NCBI RefSeq assembly: GCF_003002065.1
Contig: NZ_PVZG01000005.1
Span: 124,001-188,000 of the forward strand
Length of the DNA: 64,000 nucleotides
Direction of reading: 5' to 3'
From: Pseudosporangium ferrugineum
GTDB lineage: Bacteria; Actinomycetota; Actinomycetes; Mycobacteriales; Micromonosporaceae
In this document: one piece after another, positions 1 through 8,155 of the stretch
Layout of the letters: each line of letters starts with the position of its first letter
Numbering within the stretch: the first letter of the stretch is position 1
Made by a program: the position numbers and the translations under genes
Notes under the pieces: generated by a model
Databases searched by the model: none
Seen by the model: the letters and a program-made list of their open reading frames with translations, nothing else
Told to the model about the DNA's origin: nothing

Positions 1-221
1 CGAGGTAAAAGGTCAATTTCTTACGCCTCGGCGAGAGCCCCGGCTGATTGCGGCGCGTTGCCGGCCACCTCCGGAAATCCGTTGCCCGGTCGTGGCGGCC
101 CGCCCCACCATGACCGGGTGACCGCACCGATCCCGCCGAAGCAGACCGCCGCCGCCGCTCCCGTTCCGGGCCGGCGACAGCAGCGTGTGCCCGGCGGCCC
201 GGCGGTCCCCGTACCCGGGTC
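1..221. other. Intergenic start of window, no gene seen
   Basis: No reading frame here has a credible product; the frames that cross it are GC-rich antisense shadows of the LysE gene. The first 30 bases are less GC-rich than the rest. I see no clear promoter or hairpin. Confidence 0.5.
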
Positions 222-815
222 ATGACGGGCGCGTTCCTGGCCGGCGTGGTCGCCGGCTACGGCGTCGCCGTGCCCGTCGGCGCGATCGCCGTCCTGATCG
301 CGGGCCTCACGGCCCGTACGTCGCTGCGGGTCGGCGCCGCCGCGGGCCTCGGGGCGGCCACCGCCGACGGGGTGTACGCCCTGATCGCGGTCCTCGGCGG
401 CGCCGCACTGGCCGGCGCCATCGCCCCGGTCGCCGCTCCCCTGCGCTGGGCCGCCGCCGCGGTCCTGCTGCTCCTGGCGGCCCACACCGCGTGGTCGGCC
501 CTCGCCCGGCCCGCCACCGTACGCGACACCGACCGCACCACCCCGGCGGCGGCGTACCTCGGCATCCTGGGCCTCACCCTGCTCAACCCGGCGACGGTGG
601 TCTACTTCGCGGCCCTCGTGCTCGGGCGCGGCGGGGAGGGCGGCGGCGGCTGGTTCGTCCTCGGTGCGTTCCTCGCGTCGGCGAGCTGGCAACTGCTGAT
701 CGCCGGAAGCGGCTCGCTGGTCGGCCGCTTCCTGACCGGCGAGCGCGCCCGCCTGATCACCGCCCTGGTCTCGAGCGCCGTCATCGCCGCCCTGGCGGTC
801 GCGCTCGTGGCGTGA
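222..815 (+). CDS. LysE/RhtB-family amino acid exporter
   Basis: A 197-residue hydrophobic protein with about six predicted membrane segments, the usual size for LysE/RhtB translocators. The N-terminus has the family pattern of a first helix followed by a conserved Gly-Pro turn (PVGAIAVL), then a helix rich in Gly/Ala (GAAAGLGAATADGVYA). The second half carries the typical LLNPATVVYF motif, corresponding to the conserved NPK/NPA segment. Family members export basic amino acids, homoserine or threonine across the plasma membrane; the substrate here cannot be read from sequence. The ATG at 222 follows a weak purine stretch. It stands alone on the plus strand, convergent with the phosphatase gene downstream. 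Confidence 0.85.
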   Translation: MTGAFLAGVVAGYGVAVPVGAIAVLIAGLTARTSLRVGAAAGLGAATADGVYALIAVLGGAALAGAIAPVAAPLRWAAAAVLLLLAAHTAWSALARPATVRDTDRTTPAAAYLGILGLTLLNPATVVYFAALVLGRGGEGGGGWFVLGAFLASASWQLLIAGSGSLVGRFLTGERARLITALVSSAVIAALAVALVA

Positions 816-903
816 AAGCTCCCGACGGCTGAGATCTCCCGTTTCCGCGAGAGCTTCCCGCGAAGGCTCCGAGCTGCGACCGCCCGCGGCGGCAGGGCGG
901 GCG

Positions 904-1593
904 TCAGGCGTCGAGGTGGTCGACGAGGTTGTAGCCGTCCAGGACCAGCCGGCCGGACGAGCCGTCGAAGCGGGTGATCGACGCGTTGCGGACCGGGCCC
1001 GCGCCGGCCGCCGCCTCCACCCCGTCCCAGTCCAGCTCCTCGATGACCGCCCGCATCATCAGCACCACCGAGTCGTGCGCGACCACGAGCACCCGCCGGC
1101 CGGCGTGGTCGCGCCCGAGGTCGGCGAGGAACGTGGTCAGGCGGGCGGCGATGTCCTCGAAAGCCTCGCCGTTCGGCGGCCGGTACCCGTACTCCCCCGC
1201 GGCGGCCAGGCGGCCGGGCTCGTCCGGGAACCGCTGCTCGATCGCCGCGCGGGTCAGCATCTCCAGGTCGCCGAGGAGCCGGTCGACCAGGCGGTCGTCG
1301 GTGCGCGGCGCGGGCAGCTCGCGCCCCGACGCCGCCGCGGCGATCCGCCAGGTCTCGCGGGCACGCAGATACGGCGAGGTGATCACCACCTCCGGCAGGC
1401 GTCCCCCGGGCAGCCCGGCCAGCCACCGGCCGACCGCGCGGGCCTGCCCGGCGCCGACCTCGGTCAGCGCGACGTCGGCGTCCCGGCCGGTCAGCCCGGA
1501 CTCGAGCAGGCCGGCCGCATCGGCCTCCGGAAAGGCCACGTTCGAGGCACTCTGGCCGTGACGGATCAGCACGAGTTCGGCGACGGCACCCAC
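904..1593 (-). CDS. Histidine phosphatase family protein
   Basis: A 229-residue member of the histidine phosphatase (phosphoglycerate-mutase-like) superfamily. The catalytic histidine lies in the N-terminal RHGQSASN motif (about residues 11-18). The second histidine is in VLVVAHDSVVLMM near residue 170. A conserved arginine is in SPYLRARET. Family members hydrolyse small phosphate esters or phosphoproteins through a phosphohistidine intermediate. The long insertion with EQRFPDEPG and the acidic FEDIAARL stretch fit the bacterial phosphatase group rather than a glycolytic mutase. Substrate unknown. It lies just downstream of the acVLRF1 gene on the same strand with a 33-base gap, so they may be co-transcribed. 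Confidence 0.85.
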   Translation of the reverse strand: MGAVAELVLIRHGQSASNVAFPEADAAGLLESGLTGRDADVALTEVGAGQARAVGRWLAGLPGGRLPEVVITSPYLRARETWRIAAAASGRELPAPRTDDRLVDRLLGDLEMLTRAAIEQRFPDEPGRLAAAGEYGYRPPNGEAFEDIAARLTTFLADLGRDHAGRRVLVVAHDSVVLMMRAVIEELDWDGVEAAAGAGPVRNASITRFDGSSGRLVLDGYNLVDHLDA

Positions 1594-1626
1594 AAAATCA
1601 ACCCTATCCGGTACGCCGGGAAGCGC

Positions 1627-2259
1627 TCACGGGTCGCGAACGAGGATCCGGACCGCGCGGGCAAGGGCCACCGCGTCCTCGAGAACCGCCCGGCGCGGCT
1701 CCGGCACGTCGAGGAAACGCTCGTGGCGCAGCGGCAGGAGCGCCGCCAGGTGCGGGGCGGCGAGGACCGTGTCCACCGCCGTACGGTCGCCGCCGGTGAC
1801 CAGCGTCGTGAGCGTGGCCACATGCGGCAGCAGGATCCGCCCGGCGATGGCACCGGCGTCGGCGGCGGCGGCCTTCGCCTGGTTGTCCCGCCGGCGGGCG
1901 AACCGCTGCTGGGACCAGCCTCCGGCGGCCGTACGGCCCTGCACGTAGTGGGTGTCGACCTTGGAGGCGACGAGCGTCGCGCCCTCGGCCACCCCGGCCG
2001 CCACGGCACCCTTGCGGACCAGGAGCAGCCCGATCCGGCGCGGTGTCATCGCCCGGTCCCGCAAACCGTCGAGGTCGTCCACCTCCGGTACGCCCGGAGG
2101 CGCGAGCACCTCGGCCGTGGCTCCGTCCGTACCCGTGAGCATCAGGCCCTGGATCGTGTGACCGCCGTGGCGCGAGCCGAAGTTCTCCACCCAGCGGGTG
2201 AGGCGCTCCGGGGGCACGTCGACCCAGCGTCCCCCACCGGCTGCCGGTCGTGCGCTCAT
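1627..2259 (-). CDS. acVLRF1-type peptidyl-tRNA hydrolase (ribosome rescue)
   Basis: A 210-residue protein resembling the actinobacterial Vms1-like release factor 1 group, which belongs to the eRF1/Vms1 fold. The central loop GGWSQQRFARRRDNQ (about residues 116-130) matches the family's release loop, where a glutamine takes the place of the GGQ motif of classical release factors. The downstream DAGAIAGRIL helix is also typical. Known members cleave peptidyl-tRNA on stalled large subunits in ribosome quality control. The start ATG at 2259 leaves 31 bases to the divergent AlkD-like gene, so the two share a very short promoter region. Confidence 0.75.
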   Translation of the reverse strand: MSARPAAGGGRWVDVPPERLTRWVENFGSRHGGHTIQGLMLTGTDGATAEVLAPPGVPEVDDLDGLRDRAMTPRRIGLLLVRKGAVAAGVAEGATLVASKVDTHYVQGRTAAGGWSQQRFARRRDNQAKAAAADAGAIAGRILLPHVATLTTLVTGGDRTAVDTVLAAPHLAALLPLRHERFLDVPEPRRAVLEDAVALARAVRILVRDP

Positions 2260-2290
2260 GACCTCACCCTACGGTGGCATGATCCGGCTC

Positions 2291-2974
2291 ATGACCCGAC
2301 CGCTCGCCGCCCAGGTCCTCGACCGGCTGGTGCGTTCCTTCGAGGCCGCCCGCGACCCGGAACGGGCCTGGCACGCCGAGGCGTACATGCGCGACCAGTT
2401 CCCGTTCATCGGCCTGCCGGCGCCGGCGCAGCGGGCCCTCGGCCGGGCCGTCGTCGACGGGCTTCCGGCGCCGGACGAGGACGACCTGCGCGACGTGGTG
2501 CTGGCCTGCTGGGAGCTGGAGGAGCGCGAATACCAGTACTTCGCGTGCGACTGGCTGCGCAGGTACGTGGCAGTGCCCGGCCCGGGATTCCTGTCGACGG
2601 CGCGCGTCCTGGTCACCACGAAGTCCTGGTGGGACACGGTCGACCCGCTGGCGACCCGGTTCGTCGGCGGCCTCGTCGCCCGGCATCCCGGCCTGCGCGC
2701 GGAGATGGACGCGTGGGCCGCCGACGAGAACCTGTGGGTGGTGCGGACGGCGCTCTTGCACCAGCTGCACTACGGGGAGGACACGGACACCGACCGGCTG
2801 TTCGGCTACTGCACCCGGCAGGCGGGGCATCGGGACTTCTTCGTGCGCAAGGCGATCGGGTGGGCGCTGCGGCAGTACGCGCGCACGGACCCCGGGGCGG
2901 TGCGGGCGTACCTCGCCGGGCACCGCCACATCCTGTCGCCGTTGTCGGTCCGGGAGGCGAGCAAGCACCTGTGA
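2291..2974 (+). CDS. DNA alkylation repair protein, AlkD-like
   Basis: A HEAT-like helical repeat protein of 227 residues, the normal size for AlkD-type alkylpurine glycosylases, which excise N3- and N7-alkylated purines without flipping the base. Visible family signatures are YMRDQFPFIGLPAPAQR near the N-terminus, the aromatic ELEEREYQYFACDWL segment, and TTKSWWDTVDPLA, which holds the conserved Trp and catalytic-type Asp. The C-terminal FFVRKAIGWALRQYA is the most conserved helix. I chose the ATG at 2291; an ATG four codons upstream (2279) and a longer frame overlapping the divergent gene are less likely. Confidence 0.85.
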   Translation: MTRPLAAQVLDRLVRSFEAARDPERAWHAEAYMRDQFPFIGLPAPAQRALGRAVVDGLPAPDEDDLRDVVLACWELEEREYQYFACDWLRRYVAVPGPGFLSTARVLVTTKSWWDTVDPLATRFVGGLVARHPGLRAEMDAWAADENLWVVRTALLHQLHYGEDTDTDRLFGYCTRQAGHRDFFVRKAIGWALRQYARTDPGAVRAYLAGHRHILSPLSVREASKHL

Positions 2975-2984
2975 GGCACGGCTC

Positions 2985-3701
2985 TCACGGGAGGGCGCCG
3001 AGCCCGGCCAGCAGTTCGATCCGCTCCCCGGCGTCGAGGACCCGGTAGATCGGCTCGTCGCGGCGGTCGGTGTCGTCCTCGACGGCCCGGCGGCGCGGGC
3101 CGGCGGGCAGCGCGCTCACCTGCGCCGCGGTCAGGCCCGCCGCCCGCCACGCCGCGCGGTGGGCATCGGCCCGGTGGTGCCGCAGCGCGCCCAGCCGGGT
3201 CATCAGGCGCAGCTCCGGCGAGGCGTCCGCGGGCTCGTACACCGGCGCCATCGCCCGGAAGGCGGCACCACCGGTGGCCTGTCCCGCCTCCAGCAGGCGC
3301 CCCACCAGGTCGGCGAGGCGGGGCACCGCCGGCGGACCGGGCAGCACCGAGTCCAGGGGCGGGCCGGGGGCCCAGCGCTCCGCCGCGACCTCGCCGAGCA
3401 CCCGCTGCACGGCCCCGGCCACGGTCCGGCCCCGATCGGTGAGCCGCCACGTCCCGTCGGCGTCGACCTCGGCGATGCCCTGCCGGAGCTCCGCGCTCAT
3501 GTCCCCGCCGCCGTAGACGGTCGCCGCCGCGAAGCTCGCGGCCGGCATCGGGCGGGCCAGCAGTCCGAAGTAGAAGCTGCTCTCGAAGCCGGGCGTGAGG
3601 CCCCGCTCGGCGTAGACGGCGAGCACACGGTCGCGACCGCTCGCCCGCGTACCCACGTAGACCCGGTCGATGACCGGCCGGATGCTCCCCGCGTAACCCA
3701 T
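2985..3701 (-). CDS. SCO6745/SalK-like family protein, uncharacterised
   Basis: A 238-residue soluble, mostly helical protein. It resembles the actinobacterial SCO6745 (SalK-like) group, which contains a winged-helix-like segment but has no established enzymatic role. Visible features are a helical N-terminus with the aromatic FESSFYFGLLARPMPAA, a middle part that reads like a MarR-type wing (WRLTDRGRTVAGAVQRVL), and a C-terminal segment ALRHHRADAHRAAWRAAGLT. It is convergent with the AlkD-like gene (10 bases apart) and is followed upstream by the suf operon terminator, so it is a separate unit. Family assignment is from memory of the pattern and is moderate. Confidence 0.55.
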   Translation of the reverse strand: MGYAGSIRPVIDRVYVGTRASGRDRVLAVYAERGLTPGFESSFYFGLLARPMPAASFAAATVYGGGDMSAELRQGIAEVDADGTWRLTDRGRTVAGAVQRVLGEVAAERWAPGPPLDSVLPGPPAVPRLADLVGRLLEAGQATGGAAFRAMAPVYEPADASPELRLMTRLGALRHHRADAHRAAWRAAGLTAAQVSALPAGPRRRAVEDDTDRRDEPIYRVLDAGERIELLAGLGALP

Positions 3702-3713
3702 GACCGCCGAGAA

Positions 3714-3749
3714 TAAACCGCCGCGCCCCTCGGACGGGACGCGGCGGCT
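3714..3749 (-). terminator. Terminator of the suf operon
   Basis: On the minus strand, just after the sufT stop, a GC-rich hairpin (arms 3718-3728 and 3736-3747, about 11 pairs with one bulge) is followed by TTTATTC. It sits 15 bases past the last suf gene. Confidence 0.6.
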
Positions 3750-3761
3750 CGGAGGCTGCGG

Positions 3762-4190
3762 TCAGACGTTGAAGCCGAGGGCGCGGAGCTGTTCCCGGCC
3801 GTCGTCGGTGATCTTGTCGGGGCCCCACGGCGGGAGCCACACCCAGTTGATCCGGAAGTCCTTCACCAGGCCGCCGCCCGGCCCCACGGTGAGCGCCTGG
3901 CGGGTCTGGTCCTCGATCACGTCGGTCAGCGGGCAGGCCGCCGACGTCAGTGTCATGTCGAGGGTGGCCACGTTGTCGTCGTCGACGTGGGCGTCGTAGA
4001 CGAGGCCGAGGTCGACCACGTTGATGCCGAGCTCCGGGTCGACGACGTCCTTCATCGCCTCCTCGATGTCGGCGATGCTGGCCTTGGACACGGTCCCGCC
4101 CTCGGCCGCCGCCACGGGCGCCTCGGTCACCGCCACGGGCGCCTCGGTCACCGCCACCTCAGCGGTCTCTTCCACAGTCTTGTCGGTCAT
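3762..4190 (-). CDS. sufT: SufT-like iron-sulfur assembly factor (DUF59/MIP18)
   Basis: A 142-residue protein whose C-terminal 100 residues form a DUF59 (MIP18/PaaD-like) domain. The motif MKDVVDPELGINVVDLGLVYD and the Cys in TLTSAACPLTDVIEDQ are diagnostic. Such proteins help mature iron-sulfur clusters at the end of the SUF pathway. The first 40 residues are an acidic, repeated VAVTEAP stretch (three near copies), which looks disordered. The ATG overlaps the sufU stop codon (ATGA), showing translational coupling. The longer open frame upstream is only an antisense-like shadow of sufU. Confidence 0.9.
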   Translation of the reverse strand: MTDKTVEETAEVAVTEAPVAVTEAPVAAAEGGTVSKASIADIEEAMKDVVDPELGINVVDLGLVYDAHVDDDNVATLDMTLTSAACPLTDVIEDQTRQALTVGPGGGLVKDFRINWVWLPPWGPDKITDDGREQLRALGFNV

Positions 4191-4633
4191 GCCGTCACCT
4201 CCGGGCTCACGCCCACACCGGCGCGTACCGCGGCGTCCTTGAACGCCATCCACGGCAGCAGCGCACATTTCACCCGGGCCGGGTACTTCGCCACCCCGGC
4301 GAACGCGATGCCGTCGCCGAGCACTTCCTCGTCCGGTTCGACCTGGCCGCGGCCCTGCATCAGGTCCACGAACGCCTCGTGCACCGCGAACGCCTCGGCC
4401 GGCGTACGGCCGCTGAGCAGCTCGTGCAGCACCGACGCCGAGGCCTGGCTGATCGAGCAGCCGACGCCGTCGTACGAGATGTCCGAGAGGTCGCCGGTGA
4501 CCCGGACGGTGATCTCGTCGCCGCACGTGGGGTTCACGTGGTGCGCCTCGCCCTGGTACGGGTCGCGCAGGCCGCGCCCGTGCGGATGCTTGTAGTGGTC
4601 CAGGATGATCTCCTGGTACAGCTGATCGACCAT
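4187..4633 (-). CDS. sufU: SufU iron-sulfur cluster assembly sulfurtransferase
   Basis: A 148-residue SufU/IscU-like protein, the usual size for the SufU subgroup. It accepts persulfide sulfur from SufS through a zinc-bound cysteine. The three conserved cysteines are visible in NPTCGDEITV, DGVGCSISQASAS and PARVKCALLPWMAFKD; the insertion between the second and third cysteines is the SufU-specific region. N-terminal LYQEIILDHYKHPHGRG is highly conserved. The start ATG at 4633 shares bases with the sufS stop, so the two are coupled, matching their functional pairing. Confidence 0.95.
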   Translation of the reverse strand: MVDQLYQEIILDHYKHPHGRGLRDPYQGEAHHVNPTCGDEITVRVTGDLSDISYDGVGCSISQASASVLHELLSGRTPAEAFAVHEAFVDLMQGRGQVEPDEEVLGDGIAFAGVAKYPARVKCALLPWMAFKDAAVRAGVGVSPEVTA

Positions 4634-5862
4634 CAGGCGAACACCTTCCGCACCTGCTCCAGACCGCGCGCCAGGGCGTCGATCTCGTCCGTCGTCGTGT
4701 AGAGGTAGAACGAGGCCCGGGTCATCGCCGGAACCCCGAACCGCGCGCACACCGGGCGCGCGCAGTGGTGACCCACTCGCACCTCAACACCGAGACCGTC
4801 GAGAATCTGCCCGACGTCGTGCGGATGGATCCCGTCGACCTCGAACGACACCGTGCCGCCGCGGCCCTCGGGCGTGCCCGGGCCGAAGATGCGCACGCCG
4901 GGGACGTCCGCGAGCGCCTTCAACGCGTACGCGGTGATCTCCTGCTCGTGGCGGTGCACGTTCTCCATGCCCAGGGCCGTCAGGTAGTCGACCGCCGCGC
5001 CCAGGCCGATGGCCTCGGTGATCGGCGGGGTGCCGCCCTCGAACCGGGCGGGGGGCGGCGCGAACGTCGTGCCGCCCATGGTGACCGTCTCGATCGTCGA
5101 ACCGCCCGCCAGGAACGGCGGCATCGCCTGGAGCAGCGCCGTACGCCCCCAGAGCACGCCGATGCCGGTCGGCCCGAGCATCTTGTGGCCGGTGAACGCG
5201 ATGAAGTCCGCGCCGAGGGCGGTCACGTCCACCGGGAAGTGCGGCACGGACTGGGAGCAGTCCAGCATCACCAGCGCGCCGACCTCGCGGGCCCGGGCGA
5301 CGATCCGCGAGGGGTCGTTGATCGTGCCCAGGATGTTGGACATGTGCACGATCGAGACCAGCCTGGTGCGCTCGTTGACGAGCGTGGCCAGCTCGGACTC
5401 GTCGAGCCGGCCGTCGTCGGTGACCCCGAACCAGCGCAGGGTCGCACCGGTGCGCCGGCACAGCAGCTGCCACGGGACCAGGTTCGAGTGGTGCTCCATC
5501 TCCGACACGACGATCTCGTCGCCCGGTCCCAGCGACAGGAACTCCGCCGCCGTCCACGCGACCAGGTTGATCGCCTCGGTGGAGTTCTTGGTGAAGACCA
5601 CCTCGTCGGGCGAGGGCGCGCCGATGAACGCGGCGACCTTCGCGCGGGCCGCCTCGTACGCGGTCGTGGACTCGGTGCCCAGGGTGTGCACCGAGCGCGA
5701 CACGTTGCCGTTGTGCCGCTCCTGGTGGTCGCGCATGGCGTCGATCACCTGGCGCGGCTTCTGCGAGGTGTTGGCGCTGTCCAGGTAGACCAGCGGATGC
5801 CCGTTGATCTGCCGGCTCAGGATCGGGAAGTCCGCGCGGACCGCCGCGACGTCGAGGGTCAT
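4633..5862 (-). CDS. sufS: Cysteine desulfurase SufS
   Basis: A 409-residue group II cysteine desulfurase, PLP-dependent. It removes sulfur from L-cysteine and passes it to SufU. The PLP lysine is in FTGHKMLGPTGIG. The substrate-attacking cysteine lies in RVGHHCARPVCARFG near residue 370, in the short loop typical of SufS. Other conserved pieces are DSANTSQKP, TEAINLVAW, EMEHHSNLVPW and MLDCSQSVPH. The length is normal. It sits 8 bases after sufC and overlaps sufU, in a continuous operon. Confidence 0.97.
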   Translation of the reverse strand: MTLDVAAVRADFPILSRQINGHPLVYLDSANTSQKPRQVIDAMRDHQERHNGNVSRSVHTLGTESTTAYEAARAKVAAFIGAPSPDEVVFTKNSTEAINLVAWTAAEFLSLGPGDEIVVSEMEHHSNLVPWQLLCRRTGATLRWFGVTDDGRLDESELATLVNERTRLVSIVHMSNILGTINDPSRIVARAREVGALVMLDCSQSVPHFPVDVTALGADFIAFTGHKMLGPTGIGVLWGRTALLQAMPPFLAGGSTIETVTMGGTTFAPPPARFEGGTPPITEAIGLGAAVDYLTALGMENVHRHEQEITAYALKALADVPGVRIFGPGTPEGRGGTVSFEVDGIHPHDVGQILDGLGVEVRVGHHCARPVCARFGVPAMTRASFYLYTTTDEIDALARGLEQVRKVFA

Positions 5863-5870
5863 GTGATCTC

Positions 5871-6629
5871 CTAGGCGCGAGTCAGGAAGCGCTCGTATCC
5901 CTCGGCCTCGAGCTGTTCGGCGAGCTCGGGGCCACCCTCCTCGACGATCCGGCCGGCCACGAAGACGTGCACGAAGTCCGGCTTGATGTAGCGCAGGATG
6001 CGGGTGTAGTGGGTGATCAGCAGCAGGCCGGTGTCGCCGGTCTCGCGGACCCGGTTGACGCCCTCGCTGACCACGCGCAGCGCGTCGATGTCGAGGCCGG
6101 AGTCGGTCTCGTCGAGGATCGCCACCTTCGGCTTCAGCAGCTCGAGCTGCATGATCTCGTGCCGCTTCTTCTCACCGCCGGAGAAGCCCTCGTTGACGTT
6201 GCGCTGGGCGAACGACGGGTCCATCTGGAGCTTCTCCATGGCGCCGCGCAGCTCGCCGGCCCAGGTGCGCAGCTTCGGCGCCTCGCCGTCGATCGCGGTC
6301 TTCGCCGTACGCAGGAAGTTCGCCACCGACACGCCGGGAACCTCGACCGGGTACTGCATCGCCAGGAACAGGCCGGCGCGGGCGCGCTCGTCCACACTCA
6401 TCGCCAGCACGTCGTCGCCGTCGAGGGTCACCGTGCCGCCAGTGATCTCGTACTTGGGGTGGCCGGCGATGGAGTAGGCCAGGGTGGACTTGCCGGAGCC
6501 GTTCGGGCCCATGATGGCGTGCGTCTCGCCCGCCTTGACGGTGAGGTCGACCCCGGCCAGGATCGGCTTCAGGTCGCCCTCGGGCAGCTTGACCGAAACC
6601 TGCAGGTCGTGGATCTCCAGGGTGCTCAC
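5871..6629 (-). CDS. sufC: SufC, ATPase of the SufBCD scaffold
   Basis: A 252-residue ABC-type ATPase that drives the SufBCD scaffold on which clusters are built. Walker A is GPNGSGKST (about residues 41-49). The ABC signature is FSGGEKKRHEIMQ, the SufC-specific form. Walker B is AILDETDSGLD, followed by the H-loop in LLITHYTRIL. The start overlaps the end of the Rieske gene by four bases (ATGA type), so translation is probably coupled. Confidence 0.97.
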   Translation of the reverse strand: MSTLEIHDLQVSVKLPEGDLKPILAGVDLTVKAGETHAIMGPNGSGKSTLAYSIAGHPKYEITGGTVTLDGDDVLAMSVDERARAGLFLAMQYPVEVPGVSVANFLRTAKTAIDGEAPKLRTWAGELRGAMEKLQMDPSFAQRNVNEGFSGGEKKRHEIMQLELLKPKVAILDETDSGLDIDALRVVSEGVNRVRETGDTGLLLITHYTRILRYIKPDFVHVFVAGRIVEEGGPELAEQLEAEGYERFLTRA

Positions 6630-6958
6630 GGCTCTACTCCATTACTCGGTGTCGTCGAAACGTAGATGTCGCCGTCGCGGATCTCGACGGGGAAGGTCGC
6701 CACCGGCTCGGTGGCGGGCAGGCCGGAGGGCTCACCGGTACGCAGGTCGAAGCGGGAGCCGTGCAGCCAGCACTCGATCATGCAGCCCTCGACCTCGCCC
6801 TCGGAGAGCGCGACCGACGCGTGGCTGCACTCGTCGCGTACGGCGTAGAAGTTGTCGTCGTCCGCATGCACGACCGCGACGTCGACGCCGTCCACCTCGA
6901 CGGAGACCGCCGTGCCCTTCGCCACGTCGGCGGCCGGCCCGACAAGCTCGAACGTCAT
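6626..6958 (-). CDS. Rieske-type ferredoxin of the suf operon
   Basis: A 110-residue stand-alone Rieske [2Fe-2S] protein, similar to the ferredoxin components of non-heme oxygenases. The two cluster-binding pairs are CSHASVALSEG (Cys-x-His) and CWLHGSRFDLRTG (Cys-x2-His). It sits between sufD and sufC, a placement common in actinobacterial suf operons. The likely role is electron supply during cluster assembly or acting as a target; this is inferred from context. It overlaps sufC and is 3 bases from sufD. Confidence 0.92.
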   Translation of the reverse strand: MTFELVGPAADVAKGTAVSVEVDGVDVAVVHADDDNFYAVRDECSHASVALSEGEVEGCMIECWLHGSRFDLRTGEPSGLPATEPVATFPVEIRDGDIYVSTTPSNGVEP

Positions 6959-6961
6959 GGC

Positions 6962-8095
6962 TCAGGCCCCCGCCTTCGCCAGCCGGGCCTCGATGGCGTC
7001 GCCCAGGCGCTCGCGCAGCCCCTCGACCGGGATCTTGTTGACCAGCTCGGCGAAGAAGCCGCGGACCACCAGCTTGCGCGCCTCGAACTCGGGGATACCG
7101 CGGGCCATCAGGTAGAACAGCTGCTCGTCGTCGAACCGGCCGGTGGCGCTGGCGTGGCCCGCGCCGGCGACCTCGCCGGTCTCGATCTCGAGGTTGGGCA
7201 CCGAGTCGGCCCGGGCGCCGTCGGTCAGCACCAGGTTGCGGTTGATCTCGTACGTCTCCGTGCCGGTCGCCGCCGCCCGGATGAGCACGTCGCCGACCCA
7301 GACGGTGTGCGCGGACGCCCCCTGCAGCGCGCCGCGGTAGCCGACGTAGCTGCGGCAGTCCGGCACGCTGTGGTCGACCAGCTGGCGGTGCTCGAGGTGC
7401 TGGCCGGCGTCGGCGAAGTACAGGCCCCAGAGCTCGGCGTCGCCGCCACGGCCGGCGTACTCGACGCTCGTGAACTGGCGCACCAGGTCACCGCCGAGGG
7501 CGACCTGCACGTGCTGGATCCGCGAGTCCTTGCCGACCTTGAACTTGACGTGCTGCGCCTGGACCGAGCCGGCGTCCCACTCGGCGACCGTGACGAAGGT
7601 CAGCTGGGCGCTGTCGCCGAGGACGACCTCGATGTTGTCGGCCAGCGTCGCCGTGCCGGTCTGCTCCAGCACGATCGTGACCTTGGCGAAGTTGCCCACC
7701 CGCACGTACGTGCGCGCCGCCGCGGCCTCGGCACCCTGCCCCACGACCTGGATCACGGCCGCGGTGTCGGACACCGTCTCGGCCGCCACGTCGATCAGCG
7801 TGACCGCCGCCGCGGACCCGTACGCCAGGGCACTGATCCGGTCGAACGGCGTGAGCACGGCGTCGACCTTGCCGGCGTCGACCTGGGTCACCGAGACGCC
7901 CGCCGGCAGGTCGCCGGGGGCGTACCCGGGCGCCGCACCGGACAGCGAGGCCGCCGTGATCAGCGAGCCCAGCCGCTTGACCGGGGTGAAGCGCCACTCC
8001 TCCTCCAGGCCGTTGACGGCCGGGAAGTCGGTGACGTCGAAGGAGCGCAGCACCTGCGACTTGGTGCTCGGCGGGGCCATGGCCTCGGTAGTCAT
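6962..8095 (-). CDS. sufD: SufD scaffold subunit
   Basis: A 377-residue SufD, the partner of SufB in the SufBC2D complex. The C-terminal part has the SufBD beta-helix core with AGAGHASATGRFDDEQLFYLMARGIP, which contains the conserved His-Ala-Ser stretch, and the final ARKLVVRGFFAELV. The N-terminus is variable, as usual. It lies 60 bases after sufB, the largest gap inside the operon. That gap is AT-richer (about 8100-8130) and could hold a processing site or a weak internal signal. Confidence 0.95.
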   Translation of the reverse strand: MTTEAMAPPSTKSQVLRSFDVTDFPAVNGLEEEWRFTPVKRLGSLITAASLSGAAPGYAPGDLPAGVSVTQVDAGKVDAVLTPFDRISALAYGSAAAVTLIDVAAETVSDTAAVIQVVGQGAEAAAARTYVRVGNFAKVTIVLEQTGTATLADNIEVVLGDSAQLTFVTVAEWDAGSVQAQHVKFKVGKDSRIQHVQVALGGDLVRQFTSVEYAGRGGDAELWGLYFADAGQHLEHRQLVDHSVPDCRSYVGYRGALQGASAHTVWVGDVLIRAAATGTETYEINRNLVLTDGARADSVPNLEIETGEVAGAGHASATGRFDDEQLFYLMARGIPEFEARKLVVRGFFAELVNKIPVEGLRERLGDAIEARLAKAGA

Positions 8096-8155
8096 CTCGT
8101 CCTAAATCTCAATCGTCTCTTTTAGCGTTACCAGCGGGCCCAGGGCAAGGAGGCG

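Noticed and set aside
4191..4526. Extended start for SufT
   Set aside because: The upstream part overlaps sufU in another frame and matches nothing; the ATGA junction gives the natural start.
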